Shown piece after piece: positions 37,916 to 50,320 of a stretch of DNA of 64,000 nucleotides. The DNA lies in the NCBI GenBank assembly GCA_020055645.1, contig CM034546.1:104429812-104493811 (forward strand). Direction: 5' to 3'. Within the stretch, counting starts at the first letter, position 1. Each line of letters begins with the position of its first letter. Position numbers and translations under genes: made by a program. Under the pieces are notes generated by a model, which saw nothing but the letters and a program-made list of their open reading frames with translations, had not been told where the DNA came from and did no database searches. The DNA comes from Tomocerus qinae. Lineage: Eukaryota; Arthropoda; Collembola; Entomobryomorpha; Tomoceridae.

Positions 37916-37944
37916 TACGCCCGGAAATTATAATATAGTATAGA
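37744..37944 (-). mobile_element. 5' end fragment of a second Helitron copy
   Basis: On the minus strand this reads A|TCTATACTATATTATAATTT, then a GTATGTATG/(TG)n microsatellite, then 31-bp minisatellite units. The order matches the start of the Helitron at 30513. Its 3' half is missing. The (CA)n tract is at 37882-37910. Confidence 0.75.
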
Positions 37945-38189
37945 TTATTTAGATGATTTAATTTGGTAAACAAATATTGATGATTAAAAATAAAATTACA
38001 AATGAATGTGGAGTGGAGTAACACTTGGACGTATACTAAAGATGTTAAAACTACTTGAAAGAGAATGAAGACAATGTAGACAGTTACAAAGATCTTGAAA
38101 TATCCGAGCACATATATAATACAAAATTGAAGCAAGCAGAAGAATAGTAAAAGTATTATTTCTTTCATGATGTCCTGGGAACAAACGCT

Positions 38190-38665
38190 GACTATGTTGT
38201 TTCCCCGCCGGAAGTCTCACCGCGTTTGGTACACAGTTGCGGTTGAGGCTCCTGGAGAACACTCCCAGGATTTACATCCCCGCCGGAGCTTTCGTTACCG
38301 TAGCAACCGTTCCTGGAGAAGTCACCACGGCTCCATTCACTACCAGAGCCCGCGTTGCCTTTGGAATTGGTTGATGAAGGAGACTCCGTGGGAACACTCT
38401 CCGCATTGACAATCCCCGCCGTAGCAGTCGTTGCCGTACCAACCATTCCCGGAGGAGTCTCCCCGTGAGTATTATCTCTACACATTTATATACTCCGCCG
38501 GAACTCTCGCAGCGTTTGGTACCCGTTGGCGGTTGAGGCTCAGAGAGAACACTCCCAAGATTTACATCCCCACCGGAGCTTTCGTAGCCGTAGCTACCGT
38601 TTCCGGAGGAATGACCACGAGTGGATTACCTTCAAGAGCCCGCGTTGCCTTTGGAACCAGTCGGT
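38190..38665 (-). repeat. GC-rich direct duplication inside the long-TIR element
   Basis: Two copies of about 165 bases (about 38200-38365 and 38495-38660) share GAGCCCGCGTTGCCTTTGGA and TTTACATCCCC. Read on the minus strand, both copies give the same Gly/Ser/Asn-rich frame (SKGNAGS, YGNESSGGDVN / YGYESSGGDVN). The second copy is broken by stops. The base composition is much richer in GC than the surroundings. It may be a captured gene piece; there is no family match. Confidence 0.5.
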
Positions 38666-38670
38666 AAAGG

Positions 38671-39781
38671 CAGAGAGGGACCGGGACATGTAAGCCGACC
38701 GCCAGTGACCGCAGACAAATCACTTATGGCAGTCTACTTCAATCCACCTTATCACCTCATGTGCATCCCATTGTCCAGACTTGTCCTAGGTAGAACTCGT
38801 AGCACGTATACAGACCAACAGAACAATCCATACACTACAGACAGGGCATTGATAGATAATCATATTGTCACTAAGATAGGCAAATCAATGCTAATAACGA
38901 ATATACGGCAATGACAGCTTCTCCCAGCTCCAGACTACTACCTTATAGACCTGAGGCGCTCCAGAGATTCAAACTCCAGACATCAGCCTGAGAAGCGGCT
39001 GTTTAGACCACTAGACAGACCTGTACGCCCAGATAAAATAGTAGTTAGATTTAATAAAGTTCCTCAATTTTACTGAAATAAATTTAAAATTGATTGCTAG
39101 ACGATGTACATAAATTATGATTTTATCTTTAATGTGTTTGCATTACAATTATGCTGTGTACCAAATTATATAGTTGTTGTTTATGTATCCATACTCCGTA
39201 TTAAATGTGTCAAATAAAAGAACCATTGGTTCGCCAAAATGTAAAATTTTTAATTGCCATCCTTTATCCTTATTTGCTAGAAGGCAAATACTAATTGAAA
39301 AATTCATTTTTATTGAGTATATTTGCGTATCTACTAAACAAATTTTAAAAAGTTTATTGCCTTCGAAAGAAGCGATATCTGTAAAGTCTAGGCAATGATA
39401 GATAAACACAAAGGCATGCACATTGTTACATAATTACTCTCATAAACAAGATAATTTACACTGCAGTCATAAACAAAATAATTTACATTATAAAAATTTT
39501 ATTTTTCCAAAAATCTAAATGTCGGGTAGAAGGGCGTCAGTTGTCGGGTGGGAAGGCGGCGGGTGTCGGTTGGTTAGGCATCGGGTGTCCGGTAGTTAGT
39601 TGTCGGGCGTTGGGTGGGAAGGATTTGGGGGCTGTCGGGCATCGGGTGGGAAGGCATCGGGTGTCTGGTAGTTCGCTGTCGGGTGTCGGGTAGATAGTAT
39701 TTGGTCGTTGTCGGGCGTCGGGTGGGAGGGTGTCGGTTGTCCGGTATTTGACTGTCGGGTGTCGGGTATATAGGATGAGCC
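38671..39781 (-). repeat. Right terminal inverted repeat
   Basis: Reverse complement of 33407-34516, ending ATGAGCC at 39781, with the CCCGACA-type repeats outermost. Its outer end lies 455 bases upstream of the Rbx1 start codon. Confidence 0.85.
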
Positions 39782-40236
39782 CACACACACAAAATAAATT
39801 CGCTGCTTCAAACAACGACAAACTTCAAACAAAGACTGACTACAAACTGCGCATTTCACTATAACGACAAGGAGACAAAAGACACAGAACACTGAACCGA
39901 CTGGCTAGCGCACTATTCCAATTTTCACTTATTGCCGTGTTGTTGTCAATTTCAGGCTACGGAGTTTGAGACAGCTCTCATTCGCAATTCAATTTTCTGG
40001 TCATTACAGCGGCTCAGTGGTAATCCAATTAGTGGTAAGTTAGTCACTTTTATGGTCCAATTTTTACCAATTCGTTGAACATTGAATTAAGGTAAAGTCC
40101 TCGTTATTCGTAATCTGCCAAGTTTTGGAATTACATTAGCTGTCGATTCATTGTTCTGTTTTTAACGCTTAATATAGATTTCATCGTTAAACGGGATTAT
40201 CAAGTAGTAAATTCAGCTTTCTTCAATTTTGCAAGA

Positions 40237-40836
<600 letters not shown>

Positions 40837-41124
40837 ACTGAAATGATCTGGCCCGGCTCCTACTAAACTTTATATTCGTTTTCACAAGTCTCAATAATTT
40901 CTCATAATTAAATGCATGCTATATGCTAATGGTGATTTATTATATTATAGTACTCCGACAATGGGTTTATTTGATGTAATTCGCAAAATGTGGACGCATA
41001 ATTATTATGCACTAGAATTAATTAATTATTTGATAGTTTAGATGATAGCTAAATACTGAAATTATCCCAAATTAAAATGATCTAAATTATTGTAATTTGT
41101 AAATGCGGCCATGCGAGTGCTAAA

Positions 41125-41130
41125 AATAAA
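41125..41130 (+). terminator. Polyadenylation signal AATAAA (Rbx1)
   Basis: AATAAA about 290 bases after the Rbx1 stop codon and before the convergent neighbour on the minus strand. Confidence 0.6.
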
Positions 41131-41404
41131 TCAAAACTTACAAATTTTGAATGATGTTATTTTACGTTTTTATTATGGTCAAAAGTGTTCAATTTTTTAT
41201 ACGTTAACGTTTTGTGTCACTAACAATGCGTCATTTTCATTCAAGTCTATCATCATTATTATTAACTATTAGTAAAGTTTTCGTTAAAATGTTTACGTCA
41301 CTAAGAAAGAAGCAGTTACATAACAGTTAAAGTTTGCACTGGAAATACTTACTGTACTAAACTAACAAATCAGAAATTCATCGAGATACTATCAACTATG
41401 GCAG

Positions 41405-43342
41405 TTAACCAATTATATCTTTGTTAAAACTCAAACTCTTTCTGAAACCAAATCCAGGACCACCAAATCCGTAAGAGCCACCAAACCCAAGTCTGTGATG
41501 GCCCCCAAGTCCATAAAGGCCACCAAGTCCATGGAGGCCACTTAGGCCACCGTATCCATGGTAGGATGGGTAATGGCGAGGAAAATAGTAAGGGTAGACC
41601 AGCCGCGTTCTCCCAAATTCTGTTACTGGAACTATTGGTTCTTCTAACGTCTGTGGTACTTCTTCCTCAAGAGGAGGTGTGTAGTTAGAAGTTGGGGGAT
41701 CGTAGCTAGTGCTAGGTGGTAGGTAACTTGTGGGTGGAGGAGTTGGAGTAGGAGAAGGTGCTGGAGGATAGTAGTATGTCGGAGGGGTTGGTGGAGGAGT
41801 TGGAGTAGGAGTAGGAGAAGGTGCAGGAGGATAGTAGTATGTCGGAGGAGTTGTGGGAGGATTAGTTGGTGGCGTTGTAGGAGGGTTAGTTGGAGGTGTT
41901 GTAGGAGGAGTTGATGGTGGGGGTGTAGGAGTCGGAGGAGGCTGTGGAACAGGAGGAGTGTAAAAGTATGGTACAACTGGAACTCCATATGTTGTTCTAG
42001 GAATATCCACGTCAATACCTTCCGGATTTGGCACTACTGGTACAGGTTCCACGTTTTCAAGGATATCCACATCAGTACCTTCCACGTTTTCAAGTGAATC
42101 CACATCATTCCCTTCCACCTTTTCAAGTGTATCCACATCAGTCCCTTCCACCTTTTCAAGTATGTCAACATCAGCACCTTCGAGATTCGGCACTACTGGT
42201 ACAGGTTCCACCTTTTGAAGTATCGGAATAACAATATGAATTGGTTGGTCCTTTACAATAAGTAGTTCATTTATTAATTTTCTTGAAATGCTTACAGGAG
42301 CAACAAGAGAAGCATCGTCCCTCACTAGAAACCCATCCAAACAACGAACATAACCGAAAGCGGGACATTGAGGAATAGTTCCATAGTCTCGAATATCAGT
42401 TGCATATGTTCCATATGGTCGTTTGCAACTTTTCTCTGCCACGCATGGAGCCAATTCGAAGTTACGGTCCTGAAAATGATAATAGAACAGTTAATGAGCA
42501 TATGAAAGTGTTGCAGCGCATTTTAGAAACGCATAAAACCAAAACACTTTGCTGCCTACCAACCTCGCTTAATCCTACGACATCGAGGCCTTGAAGGTGT
42601 CCATCAGCGTTTTCAGAAACGTGTACAACATTGTCCCTCACTACAAACCCATCCAAGCAGCGAACGGAACCGAAACCGGGACAGTGGGGAATAGTTCCAT
42701 AGTCTCGGACATCAGTTGCAGAAGTTCCATATGGTCGTTTGCAATTTTCCTCTGCCACGCATGGAGCCAAGTCCAAGTAAAGGTCCTGAAAATTGAAATA
42801 GAACAGTATGTCAATGTGTTAGCTATGCATAAAAACAAATACAATTAAGCAATTTTTACCTTAACTCCCGGCCAAGGTTTTCCATTCTCATAGTAGTCCC
42901 TTTGGCAGCATATATCATATTTTTTTCCACAGACCAAGGTAGTGGGTGTAATACGAAGAATTTCCTCTGTAATACGATATTCCTCTACGGTTCCACAACG
43001 TCCTGTTTGGACACATCCACAAACAGGAGAAACTTCATTGTAAATGAATTGAGTATTGCTTTCTCCCTCGACATCGTGGGTGTGAAGGTGTTCATCAGTG
43101 TTATTAGGATCGTGTTCAGCTTCGTGAGCATGACTATGGTCGTGTTCAGTTGCGGGAGCGTGGCTATGGTCGTGTTCGTGGTGATGGTGACGACCCTCTG
43201 GATGATATTTTCCTGAAATATCTCGATGAATACGAAGATTTGTTAGTCCACTCTCAAGGTCCAACTCGGCAGCTAAAAGTCCATTTTGCAAAGTCAGTAG
43301 TCGAAATATTATGGTGAGTAGAGTCAAAATATGTGTCTTCAT
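41405..43342 (-). CDS. Secreted His-rich / Pro-rich / Gly-rich structural-type protein
   Basis: Three exons on the minus strand, 43342-42860, 42785-42564 and 42469-41405, all phase 0, encode 589 residues. Residues 1-25 are a signal peptide. Residues 50-95 are a His-rich segment (HHHHEHDHSHAP and repeats), likely metal-binding. Residues 107-150 form a Clip-like module with paired cysteines (CGCVQTGRCG, CGKKYDICC). Exons 2 and 3 each begin with the same roughly 50-residue module (LAPCVAE-x2-CKRPYGT, RDYGTIP, VRCLDGF), evidence of exon duplication. Four to five acidic EKVEGTDVD-like repeats follow, then a long PPT/TPPTYYYPP tract, then a Gly/Leu/Tyr tail (GLGGLYGLGG). The layout suggests an extracellular matrix, cuticle or secretion protein. 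No named family is recognised. Both strands hold long open frames in the Pro-rich part; the minus frame is favoured by the splice phases and signal peptide. Confidence 0.8.
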
Positions 43343-45481
43343 TTTAGGGACCTATAAAGCAAAGTCAAACCATGGAAAATCAAAATCATAAGCTAAAATC
43401 GTAATTAATTTGCTGGAATGCATTTATATGAATTTAAATATTATAGTGAAAAGTCACATTAAAAGAGATCGAATTTACCTTTCATGAACTGCTATTAATC
43501 TTGAAAATCAGTTTATGTGGCCTGTAAATGTCAGTTTACTACTACAGAGTAAGAAAGTAATCTAAAAGAGAAATACTATTAGAAAAGAGAGGAGAGTGTA
43601 ATTTCGGCAGTCTATCCAGTGCAAACAGCCGAGCTAGACTGGAGAGTTTGAAAGCGTTGATCCGCATATCATTCTTATGCTACTTACCATATTCTAACAA
43701 TTCAGATAAAATCGTGGTTAAAATATTTCTATCCTAAGTAACAAAATGCATAAGATTGATTAGACAGCAATATTTAGGCGAAATTTTTCTTCAAAATCAA
43801 CATATTATTCAGATGTTTATTATTCACCACTGAACAAAGAAAACGAGCACATATAGATATCGTATAGGCATATATTTTATGACGAGTATACACTTAATTA
43901 TGATAATTATATTCAATAATAAAAACGTGTAATTAAATTAGAATTACGCAGTCTATCTATTCAATGCATTAATTTGCAAATGAGGAACTTAATTGTTATA
44001 ACAGATCATGAAAAGCCAACTATAGCTAACTACCTTCTCCCAGAAAGATTCTAACAACCAAACTTACTTACTGCACAGTACAATTATTTAAATGGATTTG
44101 ACTTCTGATTGGACTATGAATTATAATAAACCTATTTACGTAATGTACAGTATGATTGCTAATAAGGTCCACAAGGTCTAGGCCCTCTAGCTCCTAAACG
44201 GAGGCTGCTACGGAAATGAGAGGACCACTATTGGAAAGATGACAAAATTTCCTACATAACAGACCATAAGAACAAATTTATTGATTTCCACTTAAAAAAT
44301 TAAAAATCAGGAAGTCAAATACCAAATTTTCATGTTAAATTCCTCATTTTTACACAACCTTCTTTAATTAATGAATCTTTGTTCCTAAACTTCGGGGAGT
44401 TTTGGAAATGGTTTAAACCTGTTGTAACGAGTAATTGGAAGTTGAAACTCGCTAAAAAAACTGTTACAATGAATCTTAGTGATTTTCAGTGATCACTTTT
44501 TGGTTGAATTGCCAAATAGGGGTGATAAAGTCTTTTGAACTTAAACTCAAATTTTAAACCAGCTTTAAGGTACCAAAAACTGTAATGCAGTTGAAATGGG
44601 CAGCAGACCATTTGCATTTTCTTGTCTTCGCCCATTTCACTTCAAATACAGATTTGGATTGACAACAAAAATTGTTTGTAGTGGGTAGCCCATTTTCAAG
44701 AAAAATCTTTATTTCTTTAAACTTACTCATAACTTAAACAACGAAGCTGCCTTTGGATTGGAGCCAATAAGGTTGACTTGAGCTAATTTTTCACTTGCAA
44801 ATCAATGCTTGAATCCGTTTCAGATTGATAGAAGAAATTCTTTTACCACCGCCGATCAAGATTTCACTTGGAATAAAAAATGTTTCGCTAACCTGGGATC
44901 TTTACCTCAAATCAACCTGGGTGTCTTCGTTTTAATGTCTAAGCTGATGACAATAAATTTTTACCAATTTATTGTTATGATTTGCTCTTTGATGAACATC
45001 CACCATTTTAAGCAGCGTTAAAAGCTTAGCATTTACCATTTAAAATGAGCAACCTCATAAACTGCACACAAATACATACAATTATAGGCTACTTTTGTCA
45101 TATTTCATAAAATTTCCAAGCCCGAAACTAGAGTCAATAAAATTATCCTTATAGTCTGTTTTGTAGGAAATTTCCTCCTCTTTCCAATGATGGTTCTCTT
45201 ATTTCTGTAGCAGCCTCCGTTTAGGAGCTAGAGAGCCTAGACTGTGTGGACCTTATAAGCAATCACCCGGTACATAGGCTGAGATTTAAAACAAGAAATT
45301 CTTTACTAGCATCAGTTTCAGAAATACTCCCTCCAACACGGTCAACACACTTTGAGAGATGCGATAGGTTAATCGTTTACTGGAATCTAAGTTGTTTATT
45401 GCAATGTGCAACTGCCAAGGTTATGTCTTTGAAAGTCAACCAAGTGTATGACAAGATATTGAGGAGCTAGCAGAGAGATTC
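43343..45481. other. Intergenic region with a TIR element
   Basis: Non-coding region between two minus-strand genes. It should contain the promoter of the secreted protein gene and the 3' region of the BTB gene. Half of it (44153-45265) is an inverted-repeat element. A weak + strand frame at 44809-45021 lies inside that element and is not called. Confidence 0.5.
44153..45265. mobile_element. TIR element of 1.1 kb, class unknown
   Basis: The left end, TGATTGCTAATAAGGTCCAC, is repeated in reverse at the right (GGACCTTATAAGCAATCA, ending 45265). The arms continue for about 130 bases at roughly 85 percent identity by eye, including GCTCCTAAACGGAGGCTGCT on both sides. No convincing target duplication and no transposase. 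Confidence 0.5.
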
Positions 45482-48400
45482 TTAAGACGAGAAGAAAAAG
45501 TTCAAGGCTCGATTGACATCGAAGTCAGCTGCGATAGCGATACGTCCCAACTGCTCATTAGGAACATTATCTCCAAGAACGTCTCTCAACTGAGAGACGC
45601 ATCTTTCCATTTCTTCAGTGCTGAAAGTCGTGTCTCCCCCTCCGCTACAACCTCCCTGTCCTGCTGGAATGCTCTCTCGATTTCCCCGATTTGCATTTCT
45701 GACCTCAGATTCCCTGACAGAAGGAATGCTTCCATTCAAATCACTTGGTAACTGCTGACTGTTGAGACTTTGGCTGTGAGCAGAAGGAGACGAGTGATTC
45801 TGATTGGCGTGTGTATGAGTGGATTGGGAATCCCGACTCGACCTAGAGCCATGGTGGTGCTTGTTAGAGCTGGAGGATCCTCCATGTCGATGTGAGTGAG
45901 AGCGATTTCCACTTCCGCTCCCGCTGTTTCCTGAACCGGGATGGCACACTCCATGGGAGTGGCTGTGGTTATGACTGTGGCTATGGCCGTGCCCGTGCGA
46001 ACTATGCGTATGATTGCTGCTGCCGTGAGAAGAATGGTTGCTATTCCTGTGATGATGATGGTGGTGGTGATGGTGGTGATGATGGTGATGCGAGCCTGAA
46101 CGAGAAGACGATGACACTATCGGTGTCGATTCATCACCATCTAAATTACGGTTTGCATTTGATGCATCGTTTGAATTCGAGTGCATGTGGCGTCGACGAC
46201 CAAATGTTGGCGATGATGAAGTAGAAGATGACGATGAAGAAGGTGAATCCGGCACCAGCATGTACCGAGGACAGCTCAAAAGCTCATCGGGGGTTGAAAA
46301 TACTTTACGGCTAAACCCAAAAAAATATTCACATTCAGGAATATAGCAATGATGGCGAGATCGCAGCGATAGGATTCATTAGAATGTCATAAATGTGTAC
46401 AGTCTATGCTATTAACTTACTTAGGCTTCGACCACATTGTAATATCGTAAACTTCCATTTGCAATTCTGGACTCAATTCCTCAAATAACTCTCGGGCCAT
46501 TATCCCTGGATTGGCTGCTATGTACTCCATACAGGCTCCCTATATAGTTCGTTAAACCCACAATTAGAATAAGTAGTTTCGTGTTCCATAGTTATCTCCA
46601 GAAAATCACCATTAATTTGCATGACAAATTCATTTAAACAGCAAAGAAACAAGGTGAATGGACAGTGGATAATGATGGTATAGTACGGTATAGTATATTA
46701 TATGTTTTTACTCTTAAATTGCGAGCATTATATTGGTCCGCCATGGACAAAAGGAAAATGACGGAATTCTCATCCAAGTGTCGCACAGCCAATTCTTGTT
46801 CACAAGATAATTTCAAAGCATCCATCTCGTACCTGCAATCGAATATTTTTATACTTGTTTTTAGCCATCAGAACATGAGAGTTCCACAATGCAATATGAA
46901 AGCGCTGTTGACTTAATTGTCGCTTCTATACCTGTCCGAAAGGGCAATTAGTTCTGCCAAAGTTTCTAAGGTCACTTCCGAGTCAATTTGTCCCGAATAT
47001 ATATACTTAAGGAAGAGTTGAAACACGCTAATGGAACTATCATGAATAACGATCCTCCTAGAAAAGACAATTAATTAAAAATCATATTTATAAAGGATTT
47101 TTAAAATCGAACATTTTCATGAGTTAAGGCTTTAAAACATACTTTTGAATTGATTCTTTCATCCCAGAAAGTAAAGCCCTTCGAAACCAATCGCATCTTG
47201 CAGCTAATATCACACGGTGGGATGGAATTTCCACTCTTTCAGCATCTATTAAAAATAATTTAATGTTTAGTGTTTGGTTATTGATTACTGTGTATTACGT
47301 TTCTGGTCAATATCATCTTTGCAACTTTGTTTTCTTACGTAAAGAGCATTGAATAAAAAAAGAAATTCCAAACTATGAAACAATGGGAAAACAACAAACA
47401 ACTGTACAGATAAAGTTAGTTTTGTATGTAACATTTATAAGTTAAGGGAAAGTTGGTTGTCGAATAGACGTACCTTGTACAATTTCAAATACCATATCAG
47501 AATGCGAACTAGAATCAAACAATTTAACACAATTTTGGGCCAATATGCTATCCTTTGACCTTTTTGGTGTGCAGAGATTTTCGACCAAATTCAGCTGCAT
47601 AAAAATATATCATTCTCATGTTAGTCATTTCTCTTTTATTTTCAGTAAAAAAATTCAAAATACTTACGTCGTTAGTCGCGAAATCAGAGCTCATTCCAAA
47701 AGTATCCTTCCATCCTGGAAGTGGAAGTTCCTTATTTGCATTTAAATTTAGATTTTTGAGTCCAGTGAGCACTGATACTTCTGCTTTTTGACTAAAAGTA
47801 GAAACATCTTTTGCAGATTCTGTAGTAGTACTTACAGAATCCGCAACACCGGACCCAGATGCTTTTTCCGCATCCGAACAAGGGTTTTCAGTGCCTCCAG
47901 ATGAATCTTCAGCAGAAGATTCGGTTGGAGGGACACCTAATAGCTTCAGGTTAATTAAACTCTGGTGAAACTCATCCCTTTGCACCAAGTCTGTTAAGCT
48001 GAGTAAAAATCTCTGGAGACGATCTCTTTCCTTTTGTAAATGATGTACAGTTTGGCACTAGAAATGAAAATATATCATTTAAATGTATGTCTTGCAGTAA
48101 CAATTTTCTTATACTATTATTAGCTACTTACGACTTGAGATATTGCCAACTGCAAACAAAATTTGAAGTCCTTCCATTGAAACCTATCGTCGAAAGCAAT
48201 CATTATCTCTTCAATTCGGAGAAGAAATACAGGAAGTTCTTCTAGAAGTTGTTCTAGATTGCGAGAGACACAGCGTATCTTCACAGCGGCAGTCATCTCT
48301 TCAAAATTTTCTCTATTCGGAGCAAATATGTATTTTAATCATTAATTTTTGCTGTTGGGTATATCGAACCTAGCACATGTCATATTTAGACCAAATTTAG

Positions 48401-50320
48401 ACGTAATAAGTGACTTACTTTTTCTGAGCCAGGTACAAATGTATGGCAGCGACTTGCCCTTGCACACTGTGCAACTTAACAATTTCCCTCTTTCTGAAGA
48501 TTAGGAAAACAGTCTCCGTTAAATTTTTCTCGGCAGGCGACATATCTCCTCTGGAACTGTTATTGCTATTTCCAGGAGCATAACCTGAACCATTGTTATG
48601 ATTCTGTCCATTTCCGTAACTTTCATGGCCCCACAAGCCATAGCCGTTATTTGAATTGGAATGAAGATTGGACCATCGAATCCAGATCTCATTACAAGCA
48701 TCCCTTGCTTCTCTCATTAAATTGGACAGGGACTCCAGTAAAGTTTCTATTTCGGGTGCGACATGAGCAGCAATGTCGTTTCTATCCGCTGGCTTAACAG
48801 TTGAAAAATCGCTCTTTATATTTCGAAGGAGAGCGACAAACTGTGTTAAGAATATTGGCAATCTTGTTTTTGCATATCGAAGAATTTCGAGTCGTTCGTT
48901 TCGATTCAGCAGCGGAGCTTCTTCCCCGTAGAGAACGCATAGCTCTACTAACTTCATAAATGCAACTGCTGCATGTCTTAAAGCTAATTTAATCACATAA
49001 CAAAATCGCGAAGGGCTTGTCACAGAATTTTCATGAAATGCTGCGGTCATCGACTCAGCACAAGAGTGGACTTCATTCACGAGCTTTACGATTTCTGCAA
49101 AAAAACATCGATTAGACAACGATATTGAATAAAACCGACGAATGCTTGCAAAAATAATGTTTTTTTTTACTTACTTTGTTTCAAAGAAGTTCTATGAAGA
49201 TAATCACGGCACATTTGAATCAAATCGGCCATACTATCTGGGGCCATTGTAATACACCTGTTGGCTGTCTCATTAGACAAAGTCAGAGGAAGACTTTGAG
49301 AGTAGAGGAAATGCAAAACAGTCTCTAACACATCCTCAGGAAGTCCATCTAACTCGTCAATTTTTGCATTGCTCAGTTCCATTACCACAGAATGAATCTT
49401 GAACTGTCACGAAAATACAATAAAAAAATGTGAAATACAACCCATTTTACAGAATCCAACCACACTTTTTTAACTACGCGCGCACTAAGTTAATTTTAAA
49501 GGTTATTTTGTAGGTTTTTTCTTGTGCTATATCTACAATATTTTATTTTGTATAAAAATTCAGAATTCAGAACTAAATAGAGCATGGAATTACCTCTTTA
49601 GTCAAAGCTTTTTTCGTCAACACTGTAAAATCTTCCCCAGAAGATACTTGTGTTTCCTCCGCCCGAGGCATTTGCAAATCCGAAAAATAGCCATCAGTAA
49701 ACGCTGGTAGAAACGAGAAGGGAAAATCCAACGGAGGTTGAATTGCATTGATTTGCTGACACTGAATCATACACCATCCTTCAAACGTCAGAAGCATTAA
49801 GTCTCTGGGAATGGGACGGTCAATCCAAAATTCAAACATGTGCCCTGACACAGCCCCCATCTGGATACAGACTCCGACAAAAGTGTGAATGACTTCATAG
49901 CAGTCACATTGAAACAGTGGGAATTCTTTATCCACTGACGGCGGAGAAAGATCCCAACGAATCTCCCCATTTTCTTGTAATACAAATATTGCTCTGAGGA
50001 AGAAAAAATATTATTAGTATCATCAATATATATATTTATAATAATAAATGTGTATTTATACGCAGTGCAGCAAGAAACAATTGTGATTGGTGACAGCCTA
50101 TATAAATAAGTACTTACCCATCGATTTCTGCGGGAGGGGCTAGCCGTGAATTGGATATGTTGACACATTCCACTATCTGTAAAACAAATCCATTGAAACA
50201 ATTGTCATTTGGAAATAGTTATATTGCAGAAAAATTAGTGCTTACATAGAAAAAAAATAATTAGAGTTTGCAGTGTATATGAATTACCTTCCAAGTTCCA
50301 TGAAAAACTTCGACGGACAT
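45482..50320 (-). CDS. Large BTB/POZ protein with C-terminal UBA-like domain
   Basis: Thirteen exons on the minus strand: 50320-50288, 50176-50118, 49993-49594, 49403-49175, 49094-48419, 48312-48132, 48057-47668, 47594-47474, 47245-47143, 47057-46932, 46832-46712, 46539-46421, 46310-45482. They encode 1128 residues. Residues 1-164 form an unfamiliar beta-rich domain (VFHGTWKIVEC, EGWCMIQC). Residues 170-235 resemble the second half of a BTB fold (LPEDVLETVLHFLYS). Residues 240-560 are mostly helical with an Asn/Gly linker. A full BTB domain spans about 677-800 (HSDMVFEIV, IPSHRVILAARCDWFRRALL, FLKYIYSG). A BACK-like piece follows. Residues 870-1060 are rich in Ser and His, with 14 consecutive His encoded near 46060. 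Residues 1080-1128 resemble the HBS1-type UBA fold (LRDVLGDNVPNEQL, DVNRALNFFF). A cullin-3 adaptor role with ubiquitin binding would fit, by inference. The ortholog is not named. Confidence 0.8.

Larger units (their letters stand above)
33407..39781. mobile_element. Long-TIR transposon-like element (6.4 kb)
   Basis: The two ends are nearly identical inverted repeats of about 1.11 kb (33407-34516 and 38671-39781); in the parts compared I saw only a one-base indel. The outer flanks are both CACACACAC (33398-33406 and 39782-39790), which could be a 9-bp target duplication as in MULE or foldback transposons, although the sequence is low in complexity. The outer 250 bases of each arm are CCGACACCCGAC-type tandem repeats, a feature of foldback elements. 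No transposase is seen; the interior is filled with other repeats. Confidence 0.6.

Noticed and set aside
38621-38914. Open frame of 97 residues, with 69 residues repeated at 34273-34482
   Set aside because: The identity comes from the inverted repeat arms. The peptide has no recognisable domain, so repeat identity is not evidence of coding.
41644-42015. Leu/His-rich 123-residue frame opposite in phase to the Pro-rich protein
   Set aside because: Shadow frame of the PPT repeats in the secreted protein gene.
45892-46224. Plus-strand frame across the His-rich exon
   Set aside because: Antisense of the CAT/CAC repeats in the BTB gene; no independent support.
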